A stretch of 64,000 nt of DNA from Labilibaculum antarcticum (GTDB lineage: Bacteria > Bacteroidota > Bacteroidia > Bacteroidales > Marinifilaceae): the NCBI RefSeq assembly GCF_002356295.1, contig NZ_AP018042.1:1396361-1460360 (forward strand), read 5' to 3'. A model generated the notes under the pieces. It saw only the letters and a list, made by a program, of their open reading frames with translations. It did no database searches and was not told where the DNA came from. Shown here piece after piece: positions 16,781-25,573 of this stretch. Numbering within the stretch: the first letter of the stretch is position 1; each line of letters starts with the position of its first letter. The position numbers and the translations under genes were made by a program.

Positions 16781-17225
16781 GACTTGCATACAAAGGAATT
16801 TCAGGAATAAATTTAAAACTCTTTTTCTCATAATCCATTTGACAGCAATAATGTTGCAGGCCATTGGTAACAACTAAAAAAGGAACTCTTAGTTTCATAT
16901 TGTAACGTGCAATTTGATTGAAAACATCCTGGGTTAGTTTCACCTTTACCGATTTACATTCAACAATCATAACAGCCTGTGCATTATTATTGTACAAAAC
17001 AATATCACTTCGTTGAGGAAGAAGATTAACATCAACTTTCTTTTCAATTGCAATTAAAGATCCCGGATAACCTTTTTCATCAACCAAATATTGAATGAAA
17101 TTTTGCCTGACCCACTCTTCCGGAGTCAATACCACATACTTCTTTCGAATACTGTCAAAAATTAGTTTTCTTTGCAGTTCCAATTTTATTTTAAAGGAAT
17201 AAGTTGGTAAATTTAAGTTTTCCAT
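16761..17225 (-). CDS. Type I restriction enzyme HsdR N-terminal-like nuclease-fold protein
   Basis: A 154-residue stand-alone protein resembling the N-terminal domain of type I restriction subunit R (HSDR_N_2 type). A PD-(D/E)xK-like core is visible: the acidic SDIVLYNNN (about 93-101), then VMIVECKSVKVKL (about 106-118), where E-C-K is the usual E-x-K catalytic pair. A conserved TPEEWVRQNFIQYL lies near residue 34. There is no helicase or methylase gene nearby, so this is not a restriction system. Such short proteins are common in Bacteroidota and of unknown role, perhaps in DNA repair. It sits alone on the minus strand between two plus-strand genes. Confidence 0.8.
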   Translation of the reverse strand: MENLNLPTYSFKIKLELQRKLIFDSIRKKYVVLTPEEWVRQNFIQYLVDEKGYPGSLIAIEKKVDVNLLPQRSDIVLYNNNAQAVMIVECKSVKVKLTQDVFNQIARYNMKLRVPFLVVTNGLQHYCCQMDYEKKSFKFIPEIPLYASLKNFQD

Positions 17226-17289
17226 GAAAATTGCTATAATAGTCTACAAAGGTAGAAGATTATTCCTGATATTTAATTCCTAAATCCAC

Positions 17290-18060
17290 ATGAAAACAAA
17301 AGAGGAAATTGTTAGAAACTGGTTAACAAGATATACTGGCAGAGAACTCTCTGATTTTAGCCCATATATACTTCTAACTAATTTTAGTTACTATGTTGAG
17401 CTTTTCGCGAAATGGCATAATGTTGAAATTATTGGAGAAGATAAAGCAATGCCAAATGCTTCTGCTGATAATATTACCATCATTAATTTTGGGATGGGAA
17501 GTCCGAATGCCGCAACCATTTTAGATTTACTAAGTGCAATCAAACCCAAAGGAGTGCTTTTTTTAGGCAAATGCGGAGGTTTAAAGCGCAAAAACAAACT
17601 CGGCGACCTGATATTACCCATAGCAGCAATTCGCAGCGAAGGAACCTCTAATGACTATCTTCCTCCGGAAGTTCCAGCATTGCCAGCCTTTAGCCTTCAA
17701 AGAGCCGTTTCTCAGGTAATTTCTGACAGAAATAGAGAATATTACACAGGAACAGTTTTCACTACCAATAAGCGGGTTTGGGAATACGACGAACGTTTCA
17801 AGAAATATTTATCCAAGACCAGAGCCATGGCCATAGATATGGAAACGGCAACAATTTTTACTGTTGGCTTCTATAATGGAATATCAACAGGTGCTTTGCT
17901 TTTGGTTTCCGATCAACCTATGATTTCGGATGGAATAAAAACAGATGAAAGTGATGCCAGTGTAACACTTAATTTTGTTGAGGAACACATAAAAATAGGA
18001 ATTGAATCCTTAAAAGAAATAATGCATAATAAGCAGTCGGTTAAACACTTGCGCTTCTAA
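17290..18060 (+). CDS. amn: AMP nucleosidase (short Bacteroidota form)
   Basis: A 256-residue protein of the nucleoside phosphorylase superfamily. It has the glycine-rich INFGMGSPNAATILDLLS (about 65-82), GKCGGLKRKNKLGDLILPIA with the phosphate/ribose-site residues, and the MAIDMETATIF segment (about 181-191) with the base- and ribose-contacting Met-Glu. The catalytic Asp is expected in LLLVSDQPM (about 205-213). It hydrolyses AMP to adenine and ribose 5-phosphate, and so helps set purine balance. This matches the short form annotated as AMP nucleosidase in Bacteroidota rather than the ~480-residue E. coli enzyme. It starts a co-directional run and is followed by holA after 10 bp. Confidence 0.85.
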   Translation: MKTKEEIVRNWLTRYTGRELSDFSPYILLTNFSYYVELFAKWHNVEIIGEDKAMPNASADNITIINFGMGSPNAATILDLLSAIKPKGVLFLGKCGGLKRKNKLGDLILPIAAIRSEGTSNDYLPPEVPALPAFSLQRAVSQVISDRNREYYTGTVFTTNKRVWEYDERFKKYLSKTRAMAIDMETATIFTVGFYNGISTGALLLVSDQPMISDGIKTDESDASVTLNFVEEHIKIGIESLKEIMHNKQSVKHLRF

Positions 18061-18070
18061 AACAAAACAT

Positions 18071-19072
18071 ATGACATTTGAGGATATCCTTAAAGGCTTA
18101 AAAAAGAAAGAATATGCTCCGATTTATTTTTTAATGGGAGAAGAAAGTTTTTTTATCGATCAAATTACCGATTACATTATTGCAAATGCTTTGAATGAAT
18201 CTGACAAAGATTTTAATCAAATAATATTGTATGGAAAAGATACTGATATCGGGACCATAGTAACAACAGCCAGAAGGTTTCCAATGATGGCCGAGAAACA
18301 GCTGGTTGTAGTCAAAGAAGCCCAAAATATTAAAAACATAGAACAACTTCAATCCTATGTTCAAAATCCTTTGCATTCTACAATTCTTGTCATTAACTAC
18401 AAATATAAATCCTTAGACAAGCGAAAAAACTTTACGAAAGAGGTTGCCAAAAATGGAATCTTGTTCGATTCAAAAAAAATATATGAAAATCAAGTTCCCG
18501 ATTGGATTAAAAATTATACAAGTAAACAAGGTTATCAAATAGATTCAAAAGCGTGCTTTCTACTCGCCGAATTTTTAGGTAACGATCTGGGCAAAATTAC
18601 AAATGCTCTTGACAAATTAACCATAAATATTACAGGAAATAGTACCATCACGCCAAGTGACATTGAAAAAAATATCGGAATCTCTAAAGATTTCAATAAC
18701 TTTGAATTACAAAATGCTCTCGGCAAAAAAGAGGTTTTTAAAGCCAATCAAATCATAAACTATTTTGCTACGAATGAAAAAAATAATCCGATGGTTGTAA
18801 CCATTGCCTTATTACACTCGTATTTCTCAAAAGTTTTAAAGTATTATTTTATCAAGAATAAAACCAACGATAAATTGGTTGCAACAAGCTTACACGTTAA
18901 TCCATATTTTGTAAAAGACTATAAACAAGCAGCAAAAAATTATAATCCTAAAAAACTGGTATCTATAATTGCATTGCTGCGGGAATATGATCTTAAATCG
19001 AAAGGAATTGGAGATGCAAGTACGAAGCATGGAGATTTATTAAAAGAATTGATCTTTAAAATTCTTCATTAG
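18071..19072 (+). CDS. holA: DNA polymerase III subunit delta
   Basis: A 333-residue protein of normal HolA length. The start, MTFEDILKGLKKKEYAPIYF, LMGEESFFIDQITDYI and the loop GKDTDIGTIVTTARRFPMMAEKQLVVVKEAQ are the typical delta-subunit N-terminal features of a degenerate AAA+ fold. The lid and C-terminal collar domain follow, with FLGNDLGKITNALDKL and IGISKDFNNFELQNALGKK. The delta subunit opens the beta clamp in the clamp loader. The gene is 10 bp after amn and 45 bp before the T9SS mini-cluster. Confidence 0.93.
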   Translation: MTFEDILKGLKKKEYAPIYFLMGEESFFIDQITDYIIANALNESDKDFNQIILYGKDTDIGTIVTTARRFPMMAEKQLVVVKEAQNIKNIEQLQSYVQNPLHSTILVINYKYKSLDKRKNFTKEVAKNGILFDSKKIYENQVPDWIKNYTSKQGYQIDSKACFLLAEFLGNDLGKITNALDKLTINITGNSTITPSDIEKNIGISKDFNNFELQNALGKKEVFKANQIINYFATNEKNNPMVVTIALLHSYFSKVLKYYFIKNKTNDKLVATSLHVNPYFVKDYKQAAKNYNPKKLVSIIALLREYDLKSKGIGDASTKHGDLLKELIFKILH

Positions 19073-19117
19073 CATTTTATTTAAAAAAAAATATTAAGTT
19101 GTACATAAATCCCAACT

Positions 19118-19792
19118 ATGAGATTTTATCTACCCGTTTTACTGCTTTCCATACTTTTTTGTCTAAACTTCTCAGAAAGTTTTGGACAGATTACTCCTGT
19201 TGCACAAAACGATACGGTTTCAATAACCAATAACAGTGTAGCAAACGAGGTGGTATATATAGAAGTTGATTTTTTAGAAAATGATAAATTTTCTGATGTT
19301 GATGAACTCAAGATCTCAATCTTAAGGCAATCCGATCAATATGGAAAAATGCATTTGATCGAAAACAACAGGTTAATGATTTTCTATCCTTATGAAAATT
19401 CATTTGGTACAGATACAATTCATTATCAGATTTGCGATGAAGCCAATAAGTGTAGTAAGGCATTTGTAGTTGTAAAGGTTATTGATCCAAATCAGGTTGA
19501 ACTTTTAATTCCAAGCTCCTTTACCCCGAATAATGACGGAGCTAATGAGAAGTTCTACATCAATGGAATTGAAAATTATCCTGAGAATCAATTCATTGTA
19601 TTCTCCAGATGGGGAACCAAGGTATTTGAAAAAAAGAATTATACTAATGATGACGCTTGGGATGGTGGATATAATAAAGCCGGGGCAAAATTAGGCCCTG
19701 GAGATAAACTACCCAAAGGAACGTATTTCTTTAAGTTGATTATTAGCGACAAACAGTATGTGAAAAGTGGATATATTGTTATTAAGTACTGA
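19118..19792 (+). CDS. Small secreted protein with a gliding-motility-type (type B) T9SS C-terminal domain
   Basis: A 224-residue protein. A signal peptide covers about residues 1-23. One cadherin/Ig-like repeat follows (QNDTVSITNNSVANEV ... FGTDTIHYQICDE, about 28-120). The C-terminal 95 residues begin LLIPSSFTPNNDGANEKFYI and continue with FSRWGTKVFEKKNY and AWDGGYN, the CHU_C/gliding-motility C-terminal domain that directs proteins to T9SS. It is followed after 2 bp by a PorP/SprF protein, the partner type needed by type B substrates. Most proteins with this domain are hundreds to thousands of residues long, so this one is close to the minimum: a single Ig unit plus the sorting domain. Confidence 0.9.
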   Translation: MRFYLPVLLLSILFCLNFSESFGQITPVAQNDTVSITNNSVANEVVYIEVDFLENDKFSDVDELKISILRQSDQYGKMHLIENNRLMIFYPYENSFGTDTIHYQICDEANKCSKAFVVVKVIDPNQVELLIPSSFTPNNDGANEKFYINGIENYPENQFIVFSRWGTKVFEKKNYTNDDAWDGGYNKAGAKLGPGDKLPKGTYFFKLIISDKQYVKSGYIVIKY

Positions 19793-19794
19793 TA

Positions 19795-20757
19795 ATGAGT
19801 CATAAATACACCCCTTTTCTTCTTTTTGTATGTATCCTTCTGTGTTCTTTAAAGATACAGGCACAGGAAGAAATCCGCTTTTCAAATCATAAATACAATC
19901 GACTATTTTACAATCCGGCTTACGCTGGGAGTAGTGGTTTTATGGAAGCTGTACTTGCCTACAGGAACCAATGGGTGGGTATTGAAGGATCACCGGAAAC
20001 AGCATTAGTTTCATTCCAGGCACCAATTAATTACACCAATTCAGGTGTAGGAGCTGTTGCATATCGCAATCAGTTTGGAATTCAATCGGACGTTGCCATT
20101 TTTTTAAATTACGCCTACCAAATTCAAATCAGTTACGAAGGTAAATTATCAATGGGACTGCAGGCTGGTTTTATCAACAAACAAATAAACTGGGCTGAAC
20201 TTAACTTTTACGATCCTAATATCAGCAGTAATCTTCAAGAAAGCGACAACATCGTTCCAGATAAGAACATCTCGACCTGGGTGCCTAATTTTGGTGTCGG
20301 ATTTTACTACTACACACCCGATTATTATTTTAGCGCATCAATTCCACGATTACTTTCCAATAACCAACCATCCACCGAAGGAATATCTAATAATGTAAGT
20401 TTTGATTCCAAATCTCTCTTCTACTATTTAGGTGCTGGTGTAACACTGCCTTTAAATCGCGAAATAGACTTCTCTCCTTCCGTTTTATTCGTGGGGTCAC
20501 ATAAAACATCGAATTTAATAAATGTAAATCTCGATTTTATTCACGATAGTGGTGTATCGGTTGGAGCAGGTTACAGAAGTGATCGAACCTGGGCGGCTTT
20601 ACTTGGTTATCAGCTCACTCAAAAACTAAGATTTTCATACTCTTATGAAAAATCTTTTGGAAAATATCCCACAAAAGGCTATACAAATCATGAAATAATA
20701 CTAAATTACAATTTATCATTACGTAAAAGTCAAATTACATCACCAAGATATTTCTAG
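19795..20757 (+). CDS. PorP/SprF family type IX secretion system membrane protein
   Basis: A 320-residue outer-membrane barrel with a signal peptide (about 1-23, ending KIQAQ). It has the family start FSNHKYNRLFYNPAYAGSSG (about 29-48) and the repeated beta hairpins seen throughout (AVLAYRNQWVGIEGSPETAL; VGAGYRSDRTWAALLGYQL). PorP/SprF proteins anchor or present type B T9SS substrates at the surface. The gene lies 2 bp after a type B substrate and 4 bp before the PorE-like gene, an arrangement seen often in Bacteroidota. It most likely handles the protein encoded just upstream. Confidence 0.95.
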   Translation: MSHKYTPFLLFVCILLCSLKIQAQEEIRFSNHKYNRLFYNPAYAGSSGFMEAVLAYRNQWVGIEGSPETALVSFQAPINYTNSGVGAVAYRNQFGIQSDVAIFLNYAYQIQISYEGKLSMGLQAGFINKQINWAELNFYDPNISSNLQESDNIVPDKNISTWVPNFGVGFYYYTPDYYFSASIPRLLSNNQPSTEGISNNVSFDSKSLFYYLGAGVTLPLNREIDFSPSVLFVGSHKTSNLINVNLDFIHDSGVSVGAGYRSDRTWAALLGYQLTQKLRFSYSYEKSFGKYPTKGYTNHEIILNYNLSLRKSQITSPRYF

Positions 20758-20761
20758 TAAT

Positions 20762-22846
20762 ATGAATAGAAGTCGAATCATATATTTTCTGTTGGTTATT
20801 GTATTTGCTCTTACTGGTGTTTCTTCATCATTAGCGCAAGCTCATCTAATTGTAAAAGGCGACCGCTTATACGAAAACAAAGAGTATGCGGCAGCAACCA
20901 GCTACTACGAAAAACAGCTTGAAAAATCTGAAGATATAGAGGTAAAAAGAAAGCTTGCTGATTGTTACCTTAAAATTCAAAAAGATACAGAGGCGAACTA
21001 TTTATTAGAGAATATTGTTGCAAGTCCTGAAGCAAATGCTGACGACTATTTACAATATGCAAATCTTCTAAAGAGAATACGTAACTATGAAAAAGCCAAG
21101 GTCTTTTTTAAAAAGTATGCCGAATTAAAACCCGAAGATCAAAACATAGCAAAACTGATTCTTTCCTGTAATTTAATAAATGAACTGCAGGATAATCAAT
21201 TGTATACAATAAAACCAATAAGTGTTAATTCACCACAATCTGATTTTGCCTCAGCATTTTATAAAAACGGACTTGTATTTGTTTCCGGGCGTAAAAACCG
21301 GACATCAAGACAAGTTGATGGAAGAAGTGGAGAATATTACCTGGATATGTACTATTCAGAAAAGTCGGGAGATCATTTTCTACCTCCTACTCCTTTTTCT
21401 GAAGATTTTAACACGAAATATCACGAAGGCCCAGCCTGTTTTAGCTCCAATGAAAAATTTATTTTCTTCACCAGAAATAAAGGAACTCTAAACCTGCAAG
21501 GTAAATCGGAATTAAACCTTTATACTGCAAGGCACAATGAGAATAACTGGGACAAAGCAGAACTATTCCAATTCTCGGGTCAGAGCTATTCCATGGGACA
21601 TCCCAGCATCTCTAAGGACGGAAGACACCTTTATTTTATTTCAAATATGGATGGAGGCTATGGAGGTACGGATATTTATGTTTGTCAAAAAATTGGTTTT
21701 GCCTGGAGTCGTCCAATTAACTGCGGGTCTTCAATAAATACCGATGGCAACGAAATGTTTCCATTTATTGCCGAAGATGGTTATCTCTATTTTGCTTCCG
21801 ACGGCCATATCGGATTTGGTGGATTGGATATTTTCAAATCAATTTTTGAGCAAAACGAATGGACCTATCCAGTAAATTTAGGACCTCCTTTCAATTCATC
21901 AAAAGATGATTTTGGATACCTAATCAGAAAAAATAAAGACATAGGCTATTTCTCTTCAAACAGAAATGGCAGTGATGATATTTTTGAATTTCATCAAAAT
22001 CCAGATAAAATACAAAATCTAAAAGGAAGATTAATTGCTAGTACCAACAAAGAAGCCTTGAAAGATGTTGAGCTTATTCTTATGGATAATTTATCGAAGG
22101 AGAATTCAACTAAATCGGACAAAAACGGACTTTTTTCTTTTGATATTTTCAAAGGCAAAAATTACAGTTTAATTGTTCGCAAACCTGGTTACAAAACAAA
22201 ACGAATTCTCTATTTCCCATCTAGTGAACAAACAGCCCCAAAACAATTAAATATTGCGATGGATACAACTCATTGGGTTCAATTCAAGGGTAATATTATT
22301 GATCAATTTTCTGCTCGTCCTGTTGAAGAAGCTTCAATTCAGATAATTAATCAAACCTACAAAAGTAATTCTCTATGTTTTAGTGATGAATATGGTGACT
22401 TTACAGAGGATATTGATCCTTCAAAAACCTACAATATTATTATCCAGAAAGAAGGTTATTTCACTAAAGTGATTAACAATTACAAGTTTCAAGCTAATAA
22501 ATTTGAACAAATAGAACTTCAAAAATACTCTGGAAATCAATACATGGAACTTTATGGAGTTGAATACGATGCAGGTTCATGGGAATTAAAGGAAAACACA
22601 ATTGCAGAACTAAATAACCTTGCTGGTTTATTAAAAGTAAATCCTCATATTTCGGTTGAAATAAATGGCTTTACTACTCAGGATAAAGGGAAAAAAGAAA
22701 ATAGGTTACTTTGCGAAAAAAGAGCTAAAATTGCCACAGAATATATTATATCCAAAGGCATAACTCCAAATCGTGTTCAATACAAATCAGCCGGATACGA
22801 TTCTGGCAGGTCAGCTCTAGTTGTAAAATTATCTGAGGCATTCTAA
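20762..22846 (+). CDS. PorE-like OmpA family protein (TPR, PD40, regulatory domains, OmpA)
   Basis: A 694-residue protein with a signal peptide (about 1-26, ending SSLAQ). TPR helices lie at about 30-140. PD40 blades at about 150-420 include GHPSISKDGRHLYFISNMDG and YLYFASDGHIGFGGLDIF. Two carboxypeptidase-regulatory-like Ig domains follow (about 420-500 and 510-590). The C-terminal OmpA-like peptidoglycan-binding domain (about 597-694) carries VEINGFTTQDKGKKENRLLC and KRAKIATEYIISKGI. This is the PorE domain order, linking T9SS outer-membrane parts to peptidoglycan. It overlaps no neighbour and sits 4 bp from PorP/SprF and 9 bp from the rhomboid gene. Confidence 0.92.
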   Translation: MNRSRIIYFLLVIVFALTGVSSSLAQAHLIVKGDRLYENKEYAAATSYYEKQLEKSEDIEVKRKLADCYLKIQKDTEANYLLENIVASPEANADDYLQYANLLKRIRNYEKAKVFFKKYAELKPEDQNIAKLILSCNLINELQDNQLYTIKPISVNSPQSDFASAFYKNGLVFVSGRKNRTSRQVDGRSGEYYLDMYYSEKSGDHFLPPTPFSEDFNTKYHEGPACFSSNEKFIFFTRNKGTLNLQGKSELNLYTARHNENNWDKAELFQFSGQSYSMGHPSISKDGRHLYFISNMDGGYGGTDIYVCQKIGFAWSRPINCGSSINTDGNEMFPFIAEDGYLYFASDGHIGFGGLDIFKSIFEQNEWTYPVNLGPPFNSSKDDFGYLIRKNKDIGYFSSNRNGSDDIFEFHQNPDKIQNLKGRLIASTNKEALKDVELILMDNLSKENSTKSDKNGLFSFDIFKGKNYSLIVRKPGYKTKRILYFPSSEQTAPKQLNIAMDTTHWVQFKGNIIDQFSARPVEEASIQIINQTYKSNSLCFSDEYGDFTEDIDPSKTYNIIIQKEGYFTKVINNYKFQANKFEQIELQKYSGNQYMELYGVEYDAGSWELKENTIAELNNLAGLLKVNPHISVEINGFTTQDKGKKENRLLCEKRAKIATEYIISKGITPNRVQYKSAGYDSGRSALVVKLSEAF

Positions 22847-22855
22847 ATTAAAAAT

Positions 22856-23461
22856 ATGACCATTATTATAATTGCCATTACTGCTCTAATATCAATAGCA
22901 GCCTTTAAGAAGGTTGAGTTATTGTACAAATACCAGTTTAATGCTTACCAAATAGTCAAAAGAAACCAATGGTATAGGATATTTACTTATGGGTTTCTTC
23001 ATGCCAATTGGGATCATTTATTGGTGAATATGGTGGTGCTTTTCTTCTTTGGTAGAGTGCTTGAAACCTATTTCAACTACTATTTTGGAGCTTCTGCTGT
23101 TCTCTATTTTATTCTTTTGTATGTTGGGGCTCTTGTATTTTCTACTCTTTACGATTTAAGGAAACATCGTGAGCATTATCATTACAATGCTGTTGGTGCT
23201 TCGGGTGCCACTTCGGCGGTTGTTTTTGCTGCTATTTTCTTTGCTCCCTTAGAGAAGATTTATTTCATGTTTTTTATTCCAATACCAGGAATCGTTTTTG
23301 CAATAGGCTATCTGTATTATTCCTATTACATGAGCAAAAAGAACTTGGATAATATTGGTCATAGCGCTCATTTCTATGGAGCTCTTTTCGGATTTCTATT
23401 TCCTATCCTTATTAAACCCCAATTATTCTCCTTATTTTTGAAGCAGATTCTCAATTTCTAG
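22856..23461 (+). CDS. Rhomboid family intramembrane serine protease
   Basis: A 201-residue protein with about six transmembrane segments. The rhomboid core is clear: HANWDHLLVNM (H49, H54, N58 for the oxyanion region), the catalytic Ser116 in GASG (114-117), and the catalytic His172 in SAHFYGALFGF. It cleaves substrates within the membrane. It belongs to the same tight run as the T9SS genes and GmhB (spacings 9 and 3 bp). Bacteroidota rhomboids are sometimes linked to processing of surface proteins, but no substrate can be named here. Confidence 0.93.
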   Translation: MTIIIIAITALISIAAFKKVELLYKYQFNAYQIVKRNQWYRIFTYGFLHANWDHLLVNMVVLFFFGRVLETYFNYYFGASAVLYFILLYVGALVFSTLYDLRKHREHYHYNAVGASGATSAVVFAAIFFAPLEKIYFMFFIPIPGIVFAIGYLYYSYYMSKKNLDNIGHSAHFYGALFGFLFPILIKPQLFSLFLKQILNF

Positions 23462-23464
23462 AAC

Positions 23465-23962
23465 ATGCAAAAAGCTTTATTCCTTGATCGTGATGGTGTA
23501 ATAAACTCTGACGAAGGACATTATTATATTTATAAAATTGAAGATTTTAAAATCAATGAAGGCATCATTCCTTCCTTAAAAAAAATTACAGAGGCAGGAT
23601 ATCTCTTATTTATTGTAACAAACCAAGGAGGAATTGCCAAAGGAATCTATTCCGAATCGGATGTAGAGATGGTTCATGATCATTTACTTTCGATATTAGA
23701 GAAGGAAAACATCCACATCGAACAAATCTACTTCTGCCCTCATCACGAAAGTGTGGCAGCGTGTGATTGCCGCAAGCCAAATCCTTATTTCATAAAAAAA
23801 GCCATTATCGATTACAATATCGACTCAACTAAATCGTATATGATTGGTGATAGTCCGAGAGATATTCAAGCGGCAGAAGCTGCAGGGATAAAAGGAATCA
23901 AAATTCAATCCAACGAAAACATTAGTGTTTATTGTGATCAAATAGTAAAAGGAGAAATTTAG
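23465..23962 (+). CDS. gmhB: HAD phosphatase, GmhB-like (D-glycero-D-manno-heptose 1,7-bisphosphate 7-phosphatase)
   Basis: A 165-residue HAD protein. Motif I is FLDRDGVINSD (D8 nucleophile, D10). Motif II is IVTNQGG. The zinc-loop CPHHESVAACDCRKPNP (about 91-107) is characteristic of GmhB and HisB-N. Motif IV is MIGDSPRDIQAAEAAG. The reaction would be removal of the 7-phosphate in ADP-heptose synthesis for lipopolysaccharide. A histidinol-phosphate phosphatase role is the main alternative, but no his genes are nearby. Spacing is 3 bp to rhomboid and 2 bp to the aminotransferase. Confidence 0.85.
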   Translation: MQKALFLDRDGVINSDEGHYYIYKIEDFKINEGIIPSLKKITEAGYLLFIVTNQGGIAKGIYSESDVEMVHDHLLSILEKENIHIEQIYFCPHHESVAACDCRKPNPYFIKKAIIDYNIDSTKSYMIGDSPRDIQAAEAAGIKGIKIQSNENISVYCDQIVKGEI

Positions 23963-23964
23963 TA

Positions 23965-24816
23965 ATGGATACAGTTGAAAAAATATGTTTAGACGGTAAA
24001 TTATACCCAAAAGACACACTGCTTTTTGGTGCAGGAAACCGAGCATTTCGTTATGGTGATTCGCTATTTGAGACCATTCACACAAACGGTACTGAAATTC
24101 AATTTCTTCCTGAACATCTTAATCGATTAACGAAAGGAATGGATTGTTTAGGCATGATTATTCCTTCTGGATTTCGTGAAAAGATTAAAACAAATATTAT
24201 TTTTTTAATCAATAAAAACAAAGCGTTTGCAGGCACTCGAATTCGTCTAAGCATTTTTCGAAAAGAAGGTGGATTGTACACTCCAACCGATAATTCCATT
24301 TCCTATGTAATTGAAACATCGGTTCTTGAAAATGCTCACTATTTGCTAAATCGAAAAGGACTAAAAATTGGGATTTACGAGGAAATGAGAAAATCGTACA
24401 GCATTGTATCGAGATACAAAACAGGCAACTCACTTCCTTTTATTCTTGCTGCCAACTACCGTAAAAAAATGAATTGGGATGATTGCCTTTTGCTAAACGA
24501 GAGAGGAAATATTGCTGAAAGTATAAGTTCGAATCTGTTCCTTGTAAAAGATGGTGTTTTGCTGACTCCCTCGATTGAAAATGGTGGCGTTTCAGGAATT
24601 ATGAGAGAGCAAATAATTGAAATTGCTACTAACTTGAACCTTACTGTTTTTGATGATTGCAATATCAATCATGAAAATATTTTAAATGCGGATGAAATTT
24701 TCCTCACCAATGCAATTTGTGGTATTCAATGGGTTGTTGCTTATCAGGAAAGAAGATATTTTAACAAAACAGCTAAACTTTTAATTGAAGAATTGAACCG
24801 AAAGGCCTTTGACTAA
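23965..24816 (+). CDS. Aminotransferase class IV (aminodeoxychorismate lyase / branched-chain type)
   Basis: A 283-residue fold-type IV PLP enzyme. FGAGNRAFRYGDSLFETIHT (about 21-40) is the N-terminal family motif. The PLP lysine lies in SRYKTGNSLPF (about 150-160). LLNERGNIAESISSNLFLV and GVSGIMREQI follow, as in PabC and BCAT proteins. It could be 4-amino-4-deoxychorismate lyase for folate or a branched-chain/D-amino acid transaminase; the sequence does not decide this. The length suits PabC-like proteins. It is the last gene of the run that starts at 17290 and ends 16 bp before the convergent YqgE gene. Confidence 0.88.
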   Translation: MDTVEKICLDGKLYPKDTLLFGAGNRAFRYGDSLFETIHTNGTEIQFLPEHLNRLTKGMDCLGMIIPSGFREKIKTNIIFLINKNKAFAGTRIRLSIFRKEGGLYTPTDNSISYVIETSVLENAHYLLNRKGLKIGIYEEMRKSYSIVSRYKTGNSLPFILAANYRKKMNWDDCLLLNERGNIAESISSNLFLVKDGVLLTPSIENGGVSGIMREQIIEIATNLNLTVFDDCNINHENILNADEIFLTNAICGIQWVVAYQERRYFNKTAKLLIEELNRKAFD

Positions 24817-24832
24817 CAGGTAAACACCGAAG

Positions 24833-25426
24833 CTAATTCATACCCGGATTTTCCGGAAAATTAGACCACATTTTGTATCGTCCGCCCATTCGCCGCAAAG
24901 ATTGTTCCCATAATTTTTCATTATTACAATTCATGATTTCCGAAACATCAAGTTGACTTACCAACCAAGAATTTTCATTGATTTCTTCGCTAAGCTGGCC
25001 AATGCTCCAGCCCGAGTACCCGGCAAAAAAACGCACTTGCTCTGGTCGAACCACCTTTTGCTCAATCAATTCTTTTAACACCATAAAATCGCCTGCCCAA
25101 TACAAATTATCGAATATATGAATGCTGTTCGGAATTAAATTAGGTATTGTGTGAATGAAATAGATCCGATTTATATCTACTGGACCTCCAACAAAAACGT
25201 CCCCTTCAAAATGTGCAATATTAATTAGCACTTCATCAATAGTTAGGTTAATTGGCTTGTTAAGGACAAAACCAATAGCACCATCCTCGTTACATTCTGC
25301 CAATAAAACGAGCGATCGTTTAAAATAACGACCTTCCAAAAAAGGCTCAGCAATTAGTACTTTTCCCTTTTTCGGATTGATGTTATTCTTTCCTCTTCCA
25401 AAAAAATCTGATGTCTCGTCCACCAT
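24833..25426 (-). CDS. YqgE/AlgH family protein
   Basis: A 197-residue cytoplasmic protein with the full YqgE/AlgH signature: KGKVLIAEPFLEGRYFKRSL (about 20-39), LLAECNEDGAIGFVLNKP, VFVGGPVDINRIYFIHT and RFFAGYSGWSIGQLSEEI (about 134-151). Its molecular role is unresolved in the literature. The gene is on the minus strand, convergent with the aminotransferase, and divergent from the NhaC-like gene. No transmembrane segment or signal is present. Confidence 0.95.
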   Translation of the reverse strand: MVDETSDFFGRGKNNINPKKGKVLIAEPFLEGRYFKRSLVLLAECNEDGAIGFVLNKPINLTIDEVLINIAHFEGDVFVGGPVDINRIYFIHTIPNLIPNSIHIFDNLYWAGDFMVLKELIEQKVVRPEQVRFFAGYSGWSIGQLSEEINENSWLVSQLDVSEIMNCNNEKLWEQSLRRMGGRYKMWSNFPENPGMN

Positions 25427-25573
25427 AATTCTTACTTATTTATAATTCCAAATTAACCAATTTTACTGATTAAAAAAAGAAATTCAGGAATTAGCCTTGT
25501 GCTTTACGGAATCAATTCAATTAGCATAAATATTACAAATTTATTATATTAGAGCTGCCCTAAAACTTGTTCC

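Noticed and set aside
16761-17225. A restriction-modification system
   Set aside because: Only a stand-alone HsdR N-terminal-like domain is present, without helicase, specificity or methylase genes.
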